The notes: generated from the letters alone by a model not told the origin. DNA of 20,781 nucleotides from Porogramme epimiltina (GCA_900155495.1 FTLJ01000713.1:1-20781); one strand, 5' to 3'. Counted from the first letter of the stretch, positions 1 through 10,379 are shown. Numbers and translations are program-made.

Positions 1-126
1 CGCCCCCCCCCCCCCCACCCCCCGCGCGAAGCCCCCGCCCCTCTCCCGCTCCAGGTCCGTCCCGCCCGCGCCCGCTGCGCGCCCGCGCACTCACGCGTTC
101 TCGCCCGCGCAGCCAGCCCACTCGTG
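1..126. other. C-rich upstream region of the YABBY-like gene
   Basis: This stretch before the first start codon is very C-rich, with a run of 14 C at 3-16 and six more at 18-23. It probably holds promoter or 5' UTR of the gene starting at 127. I see no TATA box and no coding evidence. The left edge of the window cuts whatever lies further upstream. Confidence 0.4.
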
Positions 127-503
127 ATGGTCGTCACCACCGGTAAGCAGTCCGCCGCGGCGGACGCGTCCAAGAAGACCAAGGCCAAGAGTGCGTGCAC
201 GCGTCGTCCCCCCCTCTCCCGCCTCACGCGCTGACCGTCGCGCGACGCGCCGCGCGCTCGCACCCACAGGAAAGACGAGCAGCGCGGGCGGCCGCAAGAA
301 GCTGACCGACTTCAACAAGTTCATGCAGACCGAGGTCGCGCGGCTCAAACAGGAAATTCCCGACATGCCGCACAAGGAGAGGTGCGGCACCAGACTGATG
401 CGCGCGGGTCGCGGGCGTGTTGGCTGACTGGCGTGGGTGTGCCCGGTGCAGGTTCAAACTGGTCATCGAAAACTGGAACAAGCAGAAGGTGGAGGCCAAG
501 TAG
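127..503 (+). CDS. Small YABBY/HMG-box-like protein (75 aa, 3 exons)
   Basis: Exons 127-190, 270-381 and 452-503 join to 228 nt (75 codons plus TAG). The introns (79 and 70 nt) start GTGCGT and GTGCGG and end CACAG and GCAG. The product has a short Lys/Ala/Ser-rich N-terminus followed by LTDFNKFMQTEVARLKQ, then PDMPHKERFK and IENWNK. This follows the YABBY/HMG-like pattern (a YNRFI-type start, an acidic-basic helix, PD(I/M)xHxE, then a conserved NW). Plant YABBY proteins carry an added zinc finger; here only the HMG-like helical part is present, as in small fungal proteins annotated as YABBY. The likely role is nuclear and DNA- or chromatin-associated, inferred from the fold family only. The start at 127 is chosen because exon 1 joins in frame to the conserved domain; it encodes MVVTTGKQ and a basic stretch. 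No zinc finger or other domain is visible. Confidence 0.8.
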
Positions 504-1202
504 GCTCCCGCTCTGATCAACCGTCCGCGCCCAGCGCTGCGCCGCGCCGGGTCCGGGCCGGGGCCGCTGTGCCTGTCCTCGCTCGATTTGTTCCGGCCGC
601 GATCGACGATGCTCCGTCTCCGTCCGGCGCCTCTCCCCGGCGCCTCCTCCCGTCACCGTCATCCGCCCCGTTCTTGTCTCGCCCTCGACCCGATCGCCTT
701 CTCCTCTCCCGCTTTCCTCTCCTCTTTCTCCGCCCGCTGACCGAGCACTATGCACACCGCAGCACCGCTCAGGTGCTGCCCGCGCACTGTCACATGCGCT
801 GTACGAATAGCCCCCGATTGTACATTACCCACTATGCTTCCGCGCAGTTAATGAGATCGCCTCCAATATATGCTTCCATCCCACCCGGCCTGCTTGTGGC
901 CACCGAGATGATCGTGGGCGCGTCACAGATGCCGTAGCGGCGTGCACCTGTGGGAACATGGGCCTCGGTGGGTACCATGGGCGCCTGTGCGCCCCGTTCG
1001 TCCCGGGCGGTAGTGGCAGATCCTGGAGAGGCTCCCTCTCTCGTCCTCCCCTGACATGGGCGGGTCCACATAATCACATCTAGCGGCCCCCCAGTCTGTC
1101 ACCCTCTCAATTTGCTCTCAAATTCGCATTCTCTGTCCCCGACTTCCCTAGCACGCACGCTGTATCTCTTATCTCATCGTCTTAGAACCGCTGGCTCTCG
1201 CC
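504..1202. other. Intergenic: 3' UTR of the small gene and promoter of the F-box gene
   Basis: About 700 nt with no convincing coding frame; the open frames that cross it lack recognisable domains or splice logic. The left half is C/T-rich, as expected of 3' flank. The last 100 nt before 1203 are pyrimidine-rich (CTCTCAA, TCTCTTATCTCATCG), typical of a basidiomycete 5' UTR. No TATA box is evident near the start. Confidence 0.5.
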
Positions 1203-4200
1203 ATGAGCCGCACACACGACATCGATAACGACGACCCCTTCGTCCTCCTGCATCCTTATGAACCGCTAGGCCTCCTCGAGGGGAACGGCCGCGAGCCTCC
1301 CAGCTCGTCTAGTGCCCCCCGTACCCCTTCGTCTTCAACCCCCACCTGGTACCTCAACCAGCTCCCCGAGTCCGAGTCCCACGACCCGATGAACCCATCT
1401 CCATCGAGCCCTTCCAAGGGCAAGGCCGTTTCCAAGTCTCTGTACATGCAGGGACACACGCCAAGCGACGGTCAGATCGATGCTTTTCATGACCTCGACC
1501 CGTCCTCTCCCTCAGGCAATTCCAGCCATGCCCAGGCTACCGCATGGGTCGACCCTTCTTCCGCCGACGCCTCCCCCGCGCACTCCACTGATTACCCTGC
1601 ACGCACCTTCCCCATAAACATAGACACCCCCGGCGAGAACGTCGGGCCCTCCTCGGGCTTCGCAGCAAAAGGCAAGGGCAAGGGTCGCGCGCGGGCCCCC
1701 GTGCTGCCGCCGCTCGTGTTCGACCCCACCGCGCTCGAATACGGGAGCCCCGAATGGACGCCGTTCGACCCCACCGCGTACATGTACATGCCCATCTCCG
1801 TCTCGCCGCAGACCGCAGGCCCGTCGTCGTACGGCTCCGGATTCGCCTCGTCCGTGAGCGCTAGCTCCGCCCAGAGCGTGCTCATCACCCATGATGTCAC
1901 ACCGCCCGTGTCCCCGGAAGCCCCAGCCCCGCTCGAGGACGCCCCGCCGCGCCCGCGGTCCCTGTCGAGCGTGTCCGTGCGCTCGACACGGTCCCTCTCC
2001 GCGCTCTCGGTGGGCAAGGTGAAGGCCAAGCTGGGCGGCGCCAGGGTCCCCGGGAACATCGCGCGCAAGCTTCTTTTCAAGAAGCGCGACGGGTCGCCCG
2101 AGGATGCGAATCCCGCGGCTCCCCCGAACTCCCCGGGCGCGGTCGTCGACACGGACGTGCACGCCGGCGTCGAGCTCGGCCGCGGGAGCTGCTTCCTGCC
2201 GTGGGCGCGCGAGCTCAAGTCGTGCACGAGCCCGCCGCAGGGCACGCTCGTCGACATCGACGTCGGCCAGCTCTCGAGCGGCATCATCGCGCCCGTCTCG
2301 CCCCTGTACCGCATGGTGCCCCCCGCCGGGTCCGCCGCGCTGCGCGCCAAGGGCCGCTCTTACTCCTCGCCCTTCCCCCTGCCGTCAGGATCCCCGCTCG
2401 ACCTCGTCCCCGTGACAGCCGCTGACATATCAGAACCGATCGTGGTCGACGTGCCGAACTACTTTGACGAATACCTCCCGCGCGAGCTCAGGCTGCGCGT
2501 TCTGGCCGTCCTGGTGGAGCTGCACGAGGCGGAGCATGCCCGAACGATCGCAGGCGACAAGTGGTCCGCGGCGCGCGCGGGTCTCGCCCGCAACCGGTGG
2601 GTTGGGTGGGAGAAGGGCATCCTGGAGCTCCTCAGGCTGCGCAGGGTTGGTGCACGTTCCTCTCGCGTCCATCCCGCTGCAGATGGTGACCGGCCGCGCG
2701 CGGCCACATCCCCCAGGTGTCCAAGGCGTGGAAGAGCCTCGTATATGACGGGCAGTTGTGGGCGCGGCTGCCAAAGCTCCCCGCGACCGTGCTCAAGCGG
2801 CTCTGCGAGACCGGCGGCGGCTTCATCCGGCAGGTCGACTTTGCGGGCCTCGCGGAGCTCACGCCCGAATCGCTCATGGACATGACGGACGGCCTCTGCC
2901 TGGGGTCGCAGGTCCCGAGTTCGCTGTCGCACACGCGCGTCACGACCATTAACCTCCAGGGGTGCGCGGCGCTCACGCCGCGGTCCCTGCACTACCTCCT
3001 CATCCGGGCGCCCGCACTGCAGACTTTGTGCGTGAAGGGGCTATCCGCTGTCGGCAACAACACCTGCGCGATCCTTGCTCTGCACTGTCGCAGGCTCGAG
3101 TCACTCGACATGAGCCGGTGCATCAACCTGGACGGCGACGGCGTGCGCACCATGGCCGAGTCCGTCCTGGACCGCGGCGAGGTCCTTTCCCTGAAGGTCC
3201 TCCGCCTGAACTGGCTGAGCCAGGTCACAGACGGCATGATGCGCGCGCTCGGGCGGGCCGCACCCGCCCTCGAAGTGCTCGACCTGAGCTACGCCGCGCC
3301 GCTGCACAACTCGGCCATCGAGGCGTTCGTCGCGCTCTCGGACGCGGAGGGCGCGGCGGGGCGCGTGCCCGCGGTGCAGCTCAGCGCGCGCGAGGCGGGG
3401 CGCGACCCCGCGGACCCCGCGCGCTACTGGCGGCGCGTGACGCGCGTGCGGCACCTCGCGCTCTCGTGCTGCGCGCTGCTCACGGACCACGCGTGCTCGC
3501 ACCTCGCGCACGCGGTGCCGCGCCTCGAGGCGCTCGAGCTCGCGGGCATCGGGCCCGACCTGCGCGACGACGGGCTCGTGCGCCTGCTCGAGACGACGCC
3601 GCTCCTCCGCAAGCTCGACCTCGAGGACGCCGCGGAGATCTCGGACGCGGTCCTCGCCGCGCTCACGCCCGCGCTCGACGGCCCCGAGGACGTCTCCCCG
3701 CCCGCCCGGGGAGAGGCGGCGGCGGCGGCGCAGCCGGGACACGCGCTCGAGCACCTCGTCGTCTCGCACGCAGGGCACCTGACGAACGGCGCGTTCCTCG
3801 CGCTCATGCGCGCGTGCCCGCGGCTGCGCGTGCTCGAGGCGGACAGCACGCGGCTGAGCGGGGACGCAGCGCGCGAGTTCGTGCGGCTCGCGCGCGCGCG
3901 GGGCGTGCGCGGCGCGGGGCTCGTCGCGGTCGACTGCCGCGGCGTGCCCGAGAGCGCGGTGCGCGGCGCGGCGCACGCGGGCGAGACGCGGCCCAGGCGC
4001 GGGTGGCGCGGGTGGGACGCGCGCCGGCTCGGGTTCCTCGACGCGCGCGACGAGGTCGGGCGCGAGGGCCGCGGGCTGATGGGCGTCGGGATGGGCCAGG
4101 ACGAGTGCGACGAGGGGAGGGTCGTGTTCAAGACGTTTTATTCGTGGCAGACGGTCGACGCGGTGCGCGCCGCGCGCGAGAAGCGGCGCAAGGCTACGCG

Positions 4201-4366
4201 GCGGAACGCGGGTGCGTCTGGGAGCAGCAGCGGGGGCGACGGCGGCGAGGCTGCAGGTGGCTTTGGCGGCGGGCGCGCGAAGTGGTGGCCCGGGCGGCGG
4301 TCGGGGGCGGCGTCGCCCGTTACGCTCGACGGTGCGGACGGGCGGGACGGGTGTACGATCATGTAG
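1203..4366 (+). CDS. F-box/leucine-rich-repeat protein with C-terminal CaaX box (1030 aa, 2 exons)
   Basis: Exon 1 is 1203-2645 and exon 2 is 2717-4366, separated by a 71-nt phase-0 intron (GTTGGT...CCCCAG). Residues 1-415 are Ser/Pro-rich and look disordered. An F-box follows at about 425-510: YLPRELRLRVLAVL, then an insertion of about 45 residues, then ILELLRLRRVSKAWKSLVYD and GQLW. From about 515 to 900 there are leucine-rich repeats of the cysteine-containing (RNI/AMN1) kind, for example INLQGCAALTPRSL, LESLDMSRCINLDGDGV and LRLNWLSQVTDGMM. The product is likely a substrate receptor of an SCF (Skp1-cullin-F-box) ubiquitin ligase, like Grr1 and FBXL2. The last four residues are Cys-Thr-Ile-Met, a farnesylation-type CaaX motif, which would place the protein on membranes as in FBXL2. 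The second half is extremely GC-rich, so long open frames occur on both strands. The start codon sits in CTCGCCATGAG, a good fungal context, after a pyrimidine-rich leader. The substrate is unknown. Confidence 0.85.
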
Positions 4367-4752
4367 GTGCGTGGGGTGGCCCGCGAGAACGGAAGGAAGG
4401 AAGGTGCGTCTTTCGACGCCTTGTATCATTCATTTGAGCGTGGACATCCCGTCCCTGTCGAGCTCTTGTACAATTACCTGGATTTTGACTAACCGGCTGC
4501 CTACTGCTGCCGTCAACGACTTAGAGATGCCTCTCAGTTTCTTTCTCACTTCTTACATATAGGATCAGACGAGTTTGGACTGCGACATTCGCGGATTGTA
4601 ACTATAGGTTTATTTGTGCGGATGTGTAGCTACGAATGATGTGTATACTTGTACGAATGCTCCTGTAATATATCGTCGCGAGGCTGCTTTCGAGAATGAG
4701 TCGACTACACCTAACACTCGCAATGGCACACTGCTGGGCGAGCGTGAAGGCA
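4367..4752. other. Convergent intergenic region
   Basis: The F-box gene (+) and the C1D gene (-) converge here, so these 386 nt should hold both 3' UTRs and polyadenylation sites. The composition is more AT-rich than the flanking genes. No coding frame or RNA gene was recognised. Confidence 0.5.
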
Positions 4753-5911
4753 CTACCCTGATAGCGCGGATGCTTTCTTTGCTTTCTTTTTGGCCTTTTT
4801 ATCTTTCTTCACCTGGCTCGGTGTAGAGGAAGACATCGGTGTTGCAGGCGTACGGGATACATTCTCTTCGTCAAGTGCGGCGGACTTTTTCTTCTTCGCT
4901 TTCGTGGCGGATTTAGTGTCGGAATCGTCACCGTACCCTGTGCGTCCAATGCGATGAGCCAATGAGAGCATTAGACAAACTAATGCACGAACCTGCGAAC
5001 GGATCCGCCACCGCCCTCCTACGCTTCTTCTCAGAGCTTGCACTGACTTGCGAATTGCTCGCGTCGACCGCGCGGGCCTTCCCTTTTGCCTTGGAGCTCA
5101 ATCGTTTGGGCTCACCCTCGACCACATCCTCGTCCTCATCCCCGTTATCATCCATCCCGCCCTCCTCATCGAACACCTGTAGTTTGTCCGCTTCCTCGTC
5201 GTCTTCGCTCTGCTCTTCAGCGAGCTTCCTTTGATATTCCTGGCGCGCGAGCATCTTGCTGGTCACGCGCACGGGTATCGATGAACGCGTTTCGGTTGGC
5301 TGGGACTCCTGGGACGATGGAGGATTGCCGTCTGCGTCGAAGCGTATGTGGGTGCCCGAAGGGCCAGGCACGCGCTGGTCGCGCACTTGAGCGATTGCAT
5401 GTTTGATGAAGCGGTTCGCAGCAGCCTTGTCTACTGCGGTTTTTCCTGCAGGGATAGTGTGGTGGGTGAACCGGGCGAGGTGGGGGGGCGAGAAGAGACA
5501 TACGTTTCTCGGGATCCTCTGCGTTCTTGATCTTGTCAAAATACTGTCTCACGCGGTCCTGCACAAGGAGACTTTAAGTTGCAAATTGGTGGCAAGCATG
5601 ATGTGCACACACAAGTTCGCCTACAACAGGATGTGTCTTGGGGTCTATTCCCCGCGTCTTGAGGAATACTACGGTGTGCACGACGTGAGTTGAATGCCCG
5701 CAGGCGAGACAGCATAGTGCTCACTGAATACAAGGTCATACACTAGATACGGCAATGCGACATTGAGTTTGACCTGCTGCAGTGTCTCCAAAGGAAGGAG
5801 GGACTCTGGGAGTGTCTGCGCCAGAAGGGGTTCCAACTTCTCCTCGAGGTCATCGAGCGAGTCGTTTAACGAGGCTAGTTTAGCCAGCAGCTTCTCGGCA
5901 CTGTCTCCCAT
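4753..5911 (-). CDS. C1D/Lrp1 (Rrp47-like) nuclear exosome cofactor (311 aa, 5 exons)
   Basis: Minus-strand exons are 5911-5725, 5668-5613, 5558-5504, 5445-4993 and 4937-4753, joining to 936 nt. Junctions rebuild a Sas10/C1D domain: an N-terminal helix (MGDSAEKLLAKLASLNDSLD), then LPYLVYDLVF, FLKTRGIDPKTHPVVGELDR, VRQYFDKIKNAEDPEKR and VDKAAANRFIKHAIAQV at about residues 101-117. These are the marks of C1D/Lrp1, which binds Rrp6 and RNA and supports the nuclear exosome in 3' processing of rRNA, snoRNA and snRNA. Human C1D has about 141 residues. Here an extra C-terminal region of nearly 200 residues follows, with an acidic stretch (SEDDEEADKLQVFDEE, DDNGDEDEDVVEGE) and a Lys-rich end (KKDKKAKKKAKK) that may be a nuclear or nucleolar signal. 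Introns are 50-60 nt. Sas10 relatives such as Lcp5/neuroguidin share part of the domain, but the TRGIDP...HPV block favours C1D. Confidence 0.88.
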
Positions 5912-7323
5912 GTATCTTGAAGTGATATCGAAGTACGACCAATTGTTGGGCTCCAGAGAGCGAGTGCACCGGAAAGGCAGGGCGGAAATGTCCAGTGAGT
6001 GGGAGCAGAGAAAATGGGGAGAAGCGCCGGGTCTACAATGATCGTGCTTCTCCGCACTCGCACATCTGCCGAACGCTGCTCTTGACCATGGTCCGTCACC
6101 ACCCTACCCCGCCACGCCCCTCTTTACTCACCCCCTACTTGTCAACAGTCATCCGAGCTCCGGTACACGGCAAACACCCAACTTGAACACTGTGCGTACC
6201 CTGTCACAATCCTGTAGTCGATACTCACCGGGCGCGTCTGTAGTGCACGCTCGGTACACGGGCACCGGTATGTCAATACCCCGCTTGTCAGATATTTTTG
6301 TTCTCTGACGTAGGACATAAAGGGCATGCCGACTTAACGAAATAGTGAGCATTCTCCACACGCTATATCTGACGGGGGTACTAACTTTCGGTGGAGTGAA
6401 TGGTTGACTCACCAACATAGAGACACGCTCTCATCCATCGTTGGACACGCCACGCTTAACTCATATTTGGCCATTGCTGACGGAGAAGCAATTGGAAGAG
6501 TCAAGTTCGAGATGACTGAGGTGCGCATCTAGTCTTGTCTCGTCCTTTCTCGTGTGTTTATTCCCGTCCCTCAGCGCATGTTGCAACCGTGCGGGCCCCC
6601 ACCGCCCAAGGACGACTAGGCTATGCACGCCTGTCTTTCTCCTTTACTCCCATGTCGCGGGCAGCGAGAGGATGGACGTTTAGCGGCCCCTGTAGAATTG
6701 TCCCAGTACGTCACTGAATCAACTATAGTTCCTTGCTCTCGTCACCCTGTCGGAGATGCTCTTGTCCCGCTACCAAGCCCCGCTATGCAAGCTCTCGACC
6801 GGTATTTATGCGACGTCACATCCCACGGCCTTCTACCGTGAGCATCGCCGAGCGCGGAGGTCTCGTCTGGCGGGCGTCAAGTGGCCGAAGATAGCAGGAA
6901 TGTTTGGCGTGAAACGGCGCGGGCGTACGGCGGTGGCCCCCGCTCCGACAAGGTTTGTATTTCTCGCACGACGAGTGGGCTCTGCCCCAGAGGCGGTACG
7001 GGCGAGGGAGACCAGCGGAGCCAGCGCTCGTCTGCGGGCGGATTTGGAGTCGTCTCATTGGGTTGTGTCAGCCTCGACGGAGCGGCCGGGCGGAGGACAC
7101 CCTCGCGGCCTCTTTCCGAATTCACGGATGCGTGCGTCCTCGTTTTCGTCTCCTCTCCTCGTTCCTTGCCCTCCTTTGATATCCTGCTGTCGGTTCTGCT
7201 ATCCGTCTAAAGCCCATTGTCGCCCATCACAAAGCAACATTCCCCAGAGCCGTCGCCACCGGGCATTCCGCACTCAAGCGTCCACCTCCACCTCCACTTC
7301 CACCTCTGCGCCCCTCCAAGAAC
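5912..7323. other. Divergent intergenic region between C1D and methyltransferase genes
   Basis: About 1.4 kb lies between two genes read away from each other, so both promoters should be here. No open frame with a recognisable domain was found on either strand. The part from 6100 to 6440 holds three perfect GGTGAGT donor motifs on the minus strand and may contain a small spliced transcript or 5' exons of the C1D gene (see findings). A TATTTAT sequence sits at 6803-6809, about 515 nt before the methyltransferase start, too far away to be a convincing TATA box unless the leader is long or spliced. Confidence 0.45.
7281..7304 (+). repeat. TCCACC hexamer microsatellite in the methyltransferase 5' leader
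   Basis: Four consecutive copies of the hexamer TCCACC, the third with one substitution (TCCACT), end 19 nt before the start codon at 7324. The stretch is fully pyrimidine-rich apart from the A, as is common in leaders of fungal housekeeping genes. Confidence 0.8.
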
Positions 7324-9796
7324 ATGGAGCCCCGAATATTCTCGCCCGCTTCTCCCAGCGAGACAATGTTAGACGACGCCTTCGCTTCCCTCATCTCCTT
7401 CTCCCCCAGTGGCGACTCCCTCTGCCCTCTGCTTTCTTCTGATGACCTTTCGGACGCCCTCCTCTTTGACCCATGCATTGCCGAAACCATAGCCAAGGAC
7501 ATAAAGGACCCACCAATGTCGCCCTTTCAGTCACCCTCCTCCTCCGAACGGTCATCTACGGAGATCCCGCCATTGGAAGACTCATCTTCGCAGGTCACGA
7601 TCACACCAGCTACTCTCAGAGCTGAACCCTGGAAACTCAAGAAGAAACGTTCTCTAGGCTCAGCACTGAAGTCTCTGAAAACTGTTTCCCGGGACTTTAC
7701 GGATAGCTTGCGAACCGCGCCACGCATGCCACACCCACAGCACCCGGAGGATACCTCTATGACCTCGGAGGACATGCCGGGTTCTATCGGTCTTAGAAGA
7801 GCGGAGGACGAGGACGGGTTTGACGACCGGAACAGGACAATCCGCAGGGGCAACATGCCTCACCATCCGTTCCGGTCCGAGGACGTACCGTACATGCAGG
7901 CCTATAACAAAATCCTGCTCGAGAAGTGAGTCTGGCATTGGCTAGCCTGTACATGTTCTCACGTCCGTCTGACGCCTGACGTTCCGCAGTGACTACCAGA
8001 CATATCAACTGTTATGTCGCTTGACTCGCGTCGACTCCCCAACGTTTCATAAATTCGGAAAGAAGCCCCCGTCGGACGTGCTCGATCTAGGGTGTGGCGA
8101 GGGCTTTTGGGTTTTGCATGCCGCGAAGCTGTGGAAATCGCACGGTACCAAGGTGACTGGTCTGGATCTCATCGACCTACACAACAACGAAGCAGGAGAG
8201 GTACACCCAGGGCGCGTGCCAGCCCACGTACCCAAGAATGTCACCTGGAGACGCGCAAATTTGTACGTCATTTTTCCTTGTCTGAGTGTTTCACGTCGTT
8301 CAACTGTCTGCCAGTGTAAAGTGCCCCTTACCATTCCCGGACAACTCCTTCGACTTCGTTCGAATGGCCAACCTCACCCTGTGTATTCCGATCAGCCGTT
8401 GGAAGTTCGTCCTGTCCGAAGTACGGCGCGTTCTCAGAGTGGGCGGCCGGCTAGAGGTCATTGACGATGACTTGTTCTTTCCGACTGTCCTCCCCCGCCC
8501 AAGCCGGGATGCACCTCCTTCCCCTCCCAGACGCGGACGCCAGAGGACCGCAAGTGCCTCAGAATGTATTTCTCGCAGCCTGCCATCATCCTCACCAATC
8601 TCCCGCAATTTTTCCGGCAAGGCGCTTCCCGACATCCCCAGCCCTCTCCGCTCCCCGTCAAAGAGGCATAAACGAACCCCATCGGACGTCGAATATAGCA
8701 CGAATTCGGCGATCGCGGCGCACCTCGAGACAGCCTTCGAGCACATGCTCTCGGGGAAATTCAGTGTTTCACCACATCCACACGTCTTCCTCGACCACGT
8801 CCTCCGCGACGTCTTTGGCGGGGATTGCACACGCCAGACGCAGAACCTTGAGCTCGCCGTGCCCTCACGGGAGCTCTCGGAACGCTGCGAGAGCGCCGGG
8901 ATCCGTGCGCCTTTCACCGCAGCATCCACTCCTATGCCGACGGCGCCCTCAACATGCTACGCGAAGAAGTCATTCGCGGGAGACGACGGCCGGTGTAGGC
9001 TCGAGAAGCGCGCCGCTGCAGCAGCAGCAGCCGCATCGTCATTCGCGGTGCAGATCCCCCCAGTACGGCCCCACGCGCGCAAGGGGAGCGAGGACGGGAT
9101 CGACCCGCGCATCATCGGCGCGCTCTCGCCGAAGGTGCGGCAGCTCCTGTTCGGGGACGACCTCGAGAACGAGGGGGAGGCGCGGCGCGCGGCGCTGCCG
9201 TTCCAGCCGCCGGGGCTCGTGCTGCTGCCGTCGACGCTGCTCCCGTGCGGGCCGCTCGAGCTCGAGATGCACGCGTGCAAGCACATGAACACGCTCCTCG
9301 GGTGCAGGTACGCGCTCGCGCGGCACCTCGCGGGCCAGCGCGACCTGGAAGGGCGCAGGCTCCTGTCAGAGAAGGAGGTGGATGACTTTCTGTGGGATTA
9401 CGAGTGGTGAGTTCTGAGCTGCCGTGCCTTGCTAGTAGATGAAGGCCGTTGATCGGGTCGATTGGGCGCGGCGCTGACCCCTTGCTCTCTCCTACTAGTT
9501 TCCGCCGCAGGCGCTTCAACTGGCCGCAGGACATCCCCGAGCTGAGGATGGAGGACGGGGCCGAGGAACCGTCGTCGCCACTGCCGTCAAGGACAGGCCA
9601 CAATATATTTAGGAGCGTCTCGCGCTTCTCCCCGCCGACGACCCCGACGAGTGCGACGCCACCAGGGTTCAGCTCGCCGGCGTATGGCGGGGTGAACGTT
9701 ACGCGGCAGACGTCGACGCTCGTGCGTACGATACGCGTGTACGAAGCGGTGAAGGCACGATGTCGCTGCGTGTGCCACTGTACCGGCAGCTGCTGA
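7324..9796 (+). CDS. SAM-dependent methyltransferase domain protein (754 aa, 4 exons)
   Basis: Exons 7324-7925, 7990-8262, 8315-9406 and 9499-9796 join to 2265 nt, with introns of 64, 52 and 92 nt. Residues 1-180 are Ser/Pro-rich and probably disordered. The class I Rossmann methyltransferase core spans about 195-345: motif I VLDLGCGEGFW (231-241), the acidic end of strand 2 VTGLDLID (Asp260), motif II-like CPLPFPDNSFDFVRMAN (295-311) and VLRVGGRLEVIDDD (331-344). This matches the Methyltransf_11/25 type; the substrate cannot be read from sequence. The region after the core holds a Ser/Pro-rich insertion, then a segment with LETAFEHMLSGKF and HVFLDHVLRDVFGG, an alanine run at about 9010-9040, HACKHMNTLLGCRYALARHL, and DYECFRRRRFNWPQ across the last splice junction. 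These blocks look conserved rather than disordered and may form a fungus-specific cap. The tail is Cys-rich (RCRCVCHCTGSC). No signal peptide is seen. The start at 7324 is the first ATG of the open frame after the pyrimidine-rich leader. Confidence 0.82.
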
Positions 9797-10379
9797 GAGC
9801 TCCTGTCGACGTCGTCCGCAGGTCCGCAGAACGACGTCTGTGGCGTCGCGGTGAGCCGCTCAACGCCCCGTTGGGGCTTCGTCCCGCCTTACGAGCCCAC
9901 GACTTGATACGACTCCTTCTGCATCTCCGGCTTATCCATTTGTACACTATGCGGCCTCTCTAGCCCGCACTTTCGGTTGTTGTATTTCTTGAACCACGCA
10001 ACGGCATTCCCTGCATCATTCTTCCATGCTCCCTTCGTTTTCCTCCGTCCCCACCTCTTTGCATCCATCCATCAAGTGTACTCAATTTGTATCCCACACG
10101 CGTTGCTAGCAGTCGACGAACCCTGCGATAGATGTGTATCATTACAGCGGCCTTTCGCCCCTTCTCCCGTCGCCGTCAGCATAGAATACTACAAATAAAT
10201 TACTTAGTGAGCCTTGTAAGCCACCCCCACTATGTAGAACAGGAAATCATGTACAACATCGCCACCAACGCGAACTGTCCGTCTCCAACAAGCCAACAAC
10301 AGCAAAATAGAGTCCGTTTTTGTACACAGCTCCCAAACCTGCTCTCCGGAGAGCAGCGCCACACGCGCCCGAACGGCGC
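9797..10379. other. Convergent intergenic region
   Basis: This 583-nt stretch lies between the convergent methyltransferase (+) and Mg-transporter (-) genes. It is AT-richer than its neighbours and presumably contains both 3' UTRs. An AATAAA-like run (ACAAATAAATTAC) lies near 10190-10203, suitable as a plus-strand polyadenylation signal. No gene was recognised. Confidence 0.45.

Noticed and set aside
437..937. 166-codon plus-strand open frame after the YABBY-like gene
   Set aside because: It starts within the intron and last exon of that gene in another frame and continues through low-complexity C/T-rich flank with no domain.
2962..4437. Long 491-codon plus-strand frame and a 442-codon minus-strand frame (3101-4429) overlapping the F-box/LRR gene
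   Set aside because: Both are Arg/Ala/Pro-rich shadows created by very high GC at third positions. Only the 2717-4366 frame shows leucine-rich repeats.
6149..6418. 89-codon minus-strand open frame as a protein gene
   Set aside because: No recognisable domain; it runs through the splice-donor-like sites, and the weak Rpb12-like order of motifs needs frame changes. Kept only as part of the donor-cluster finding.
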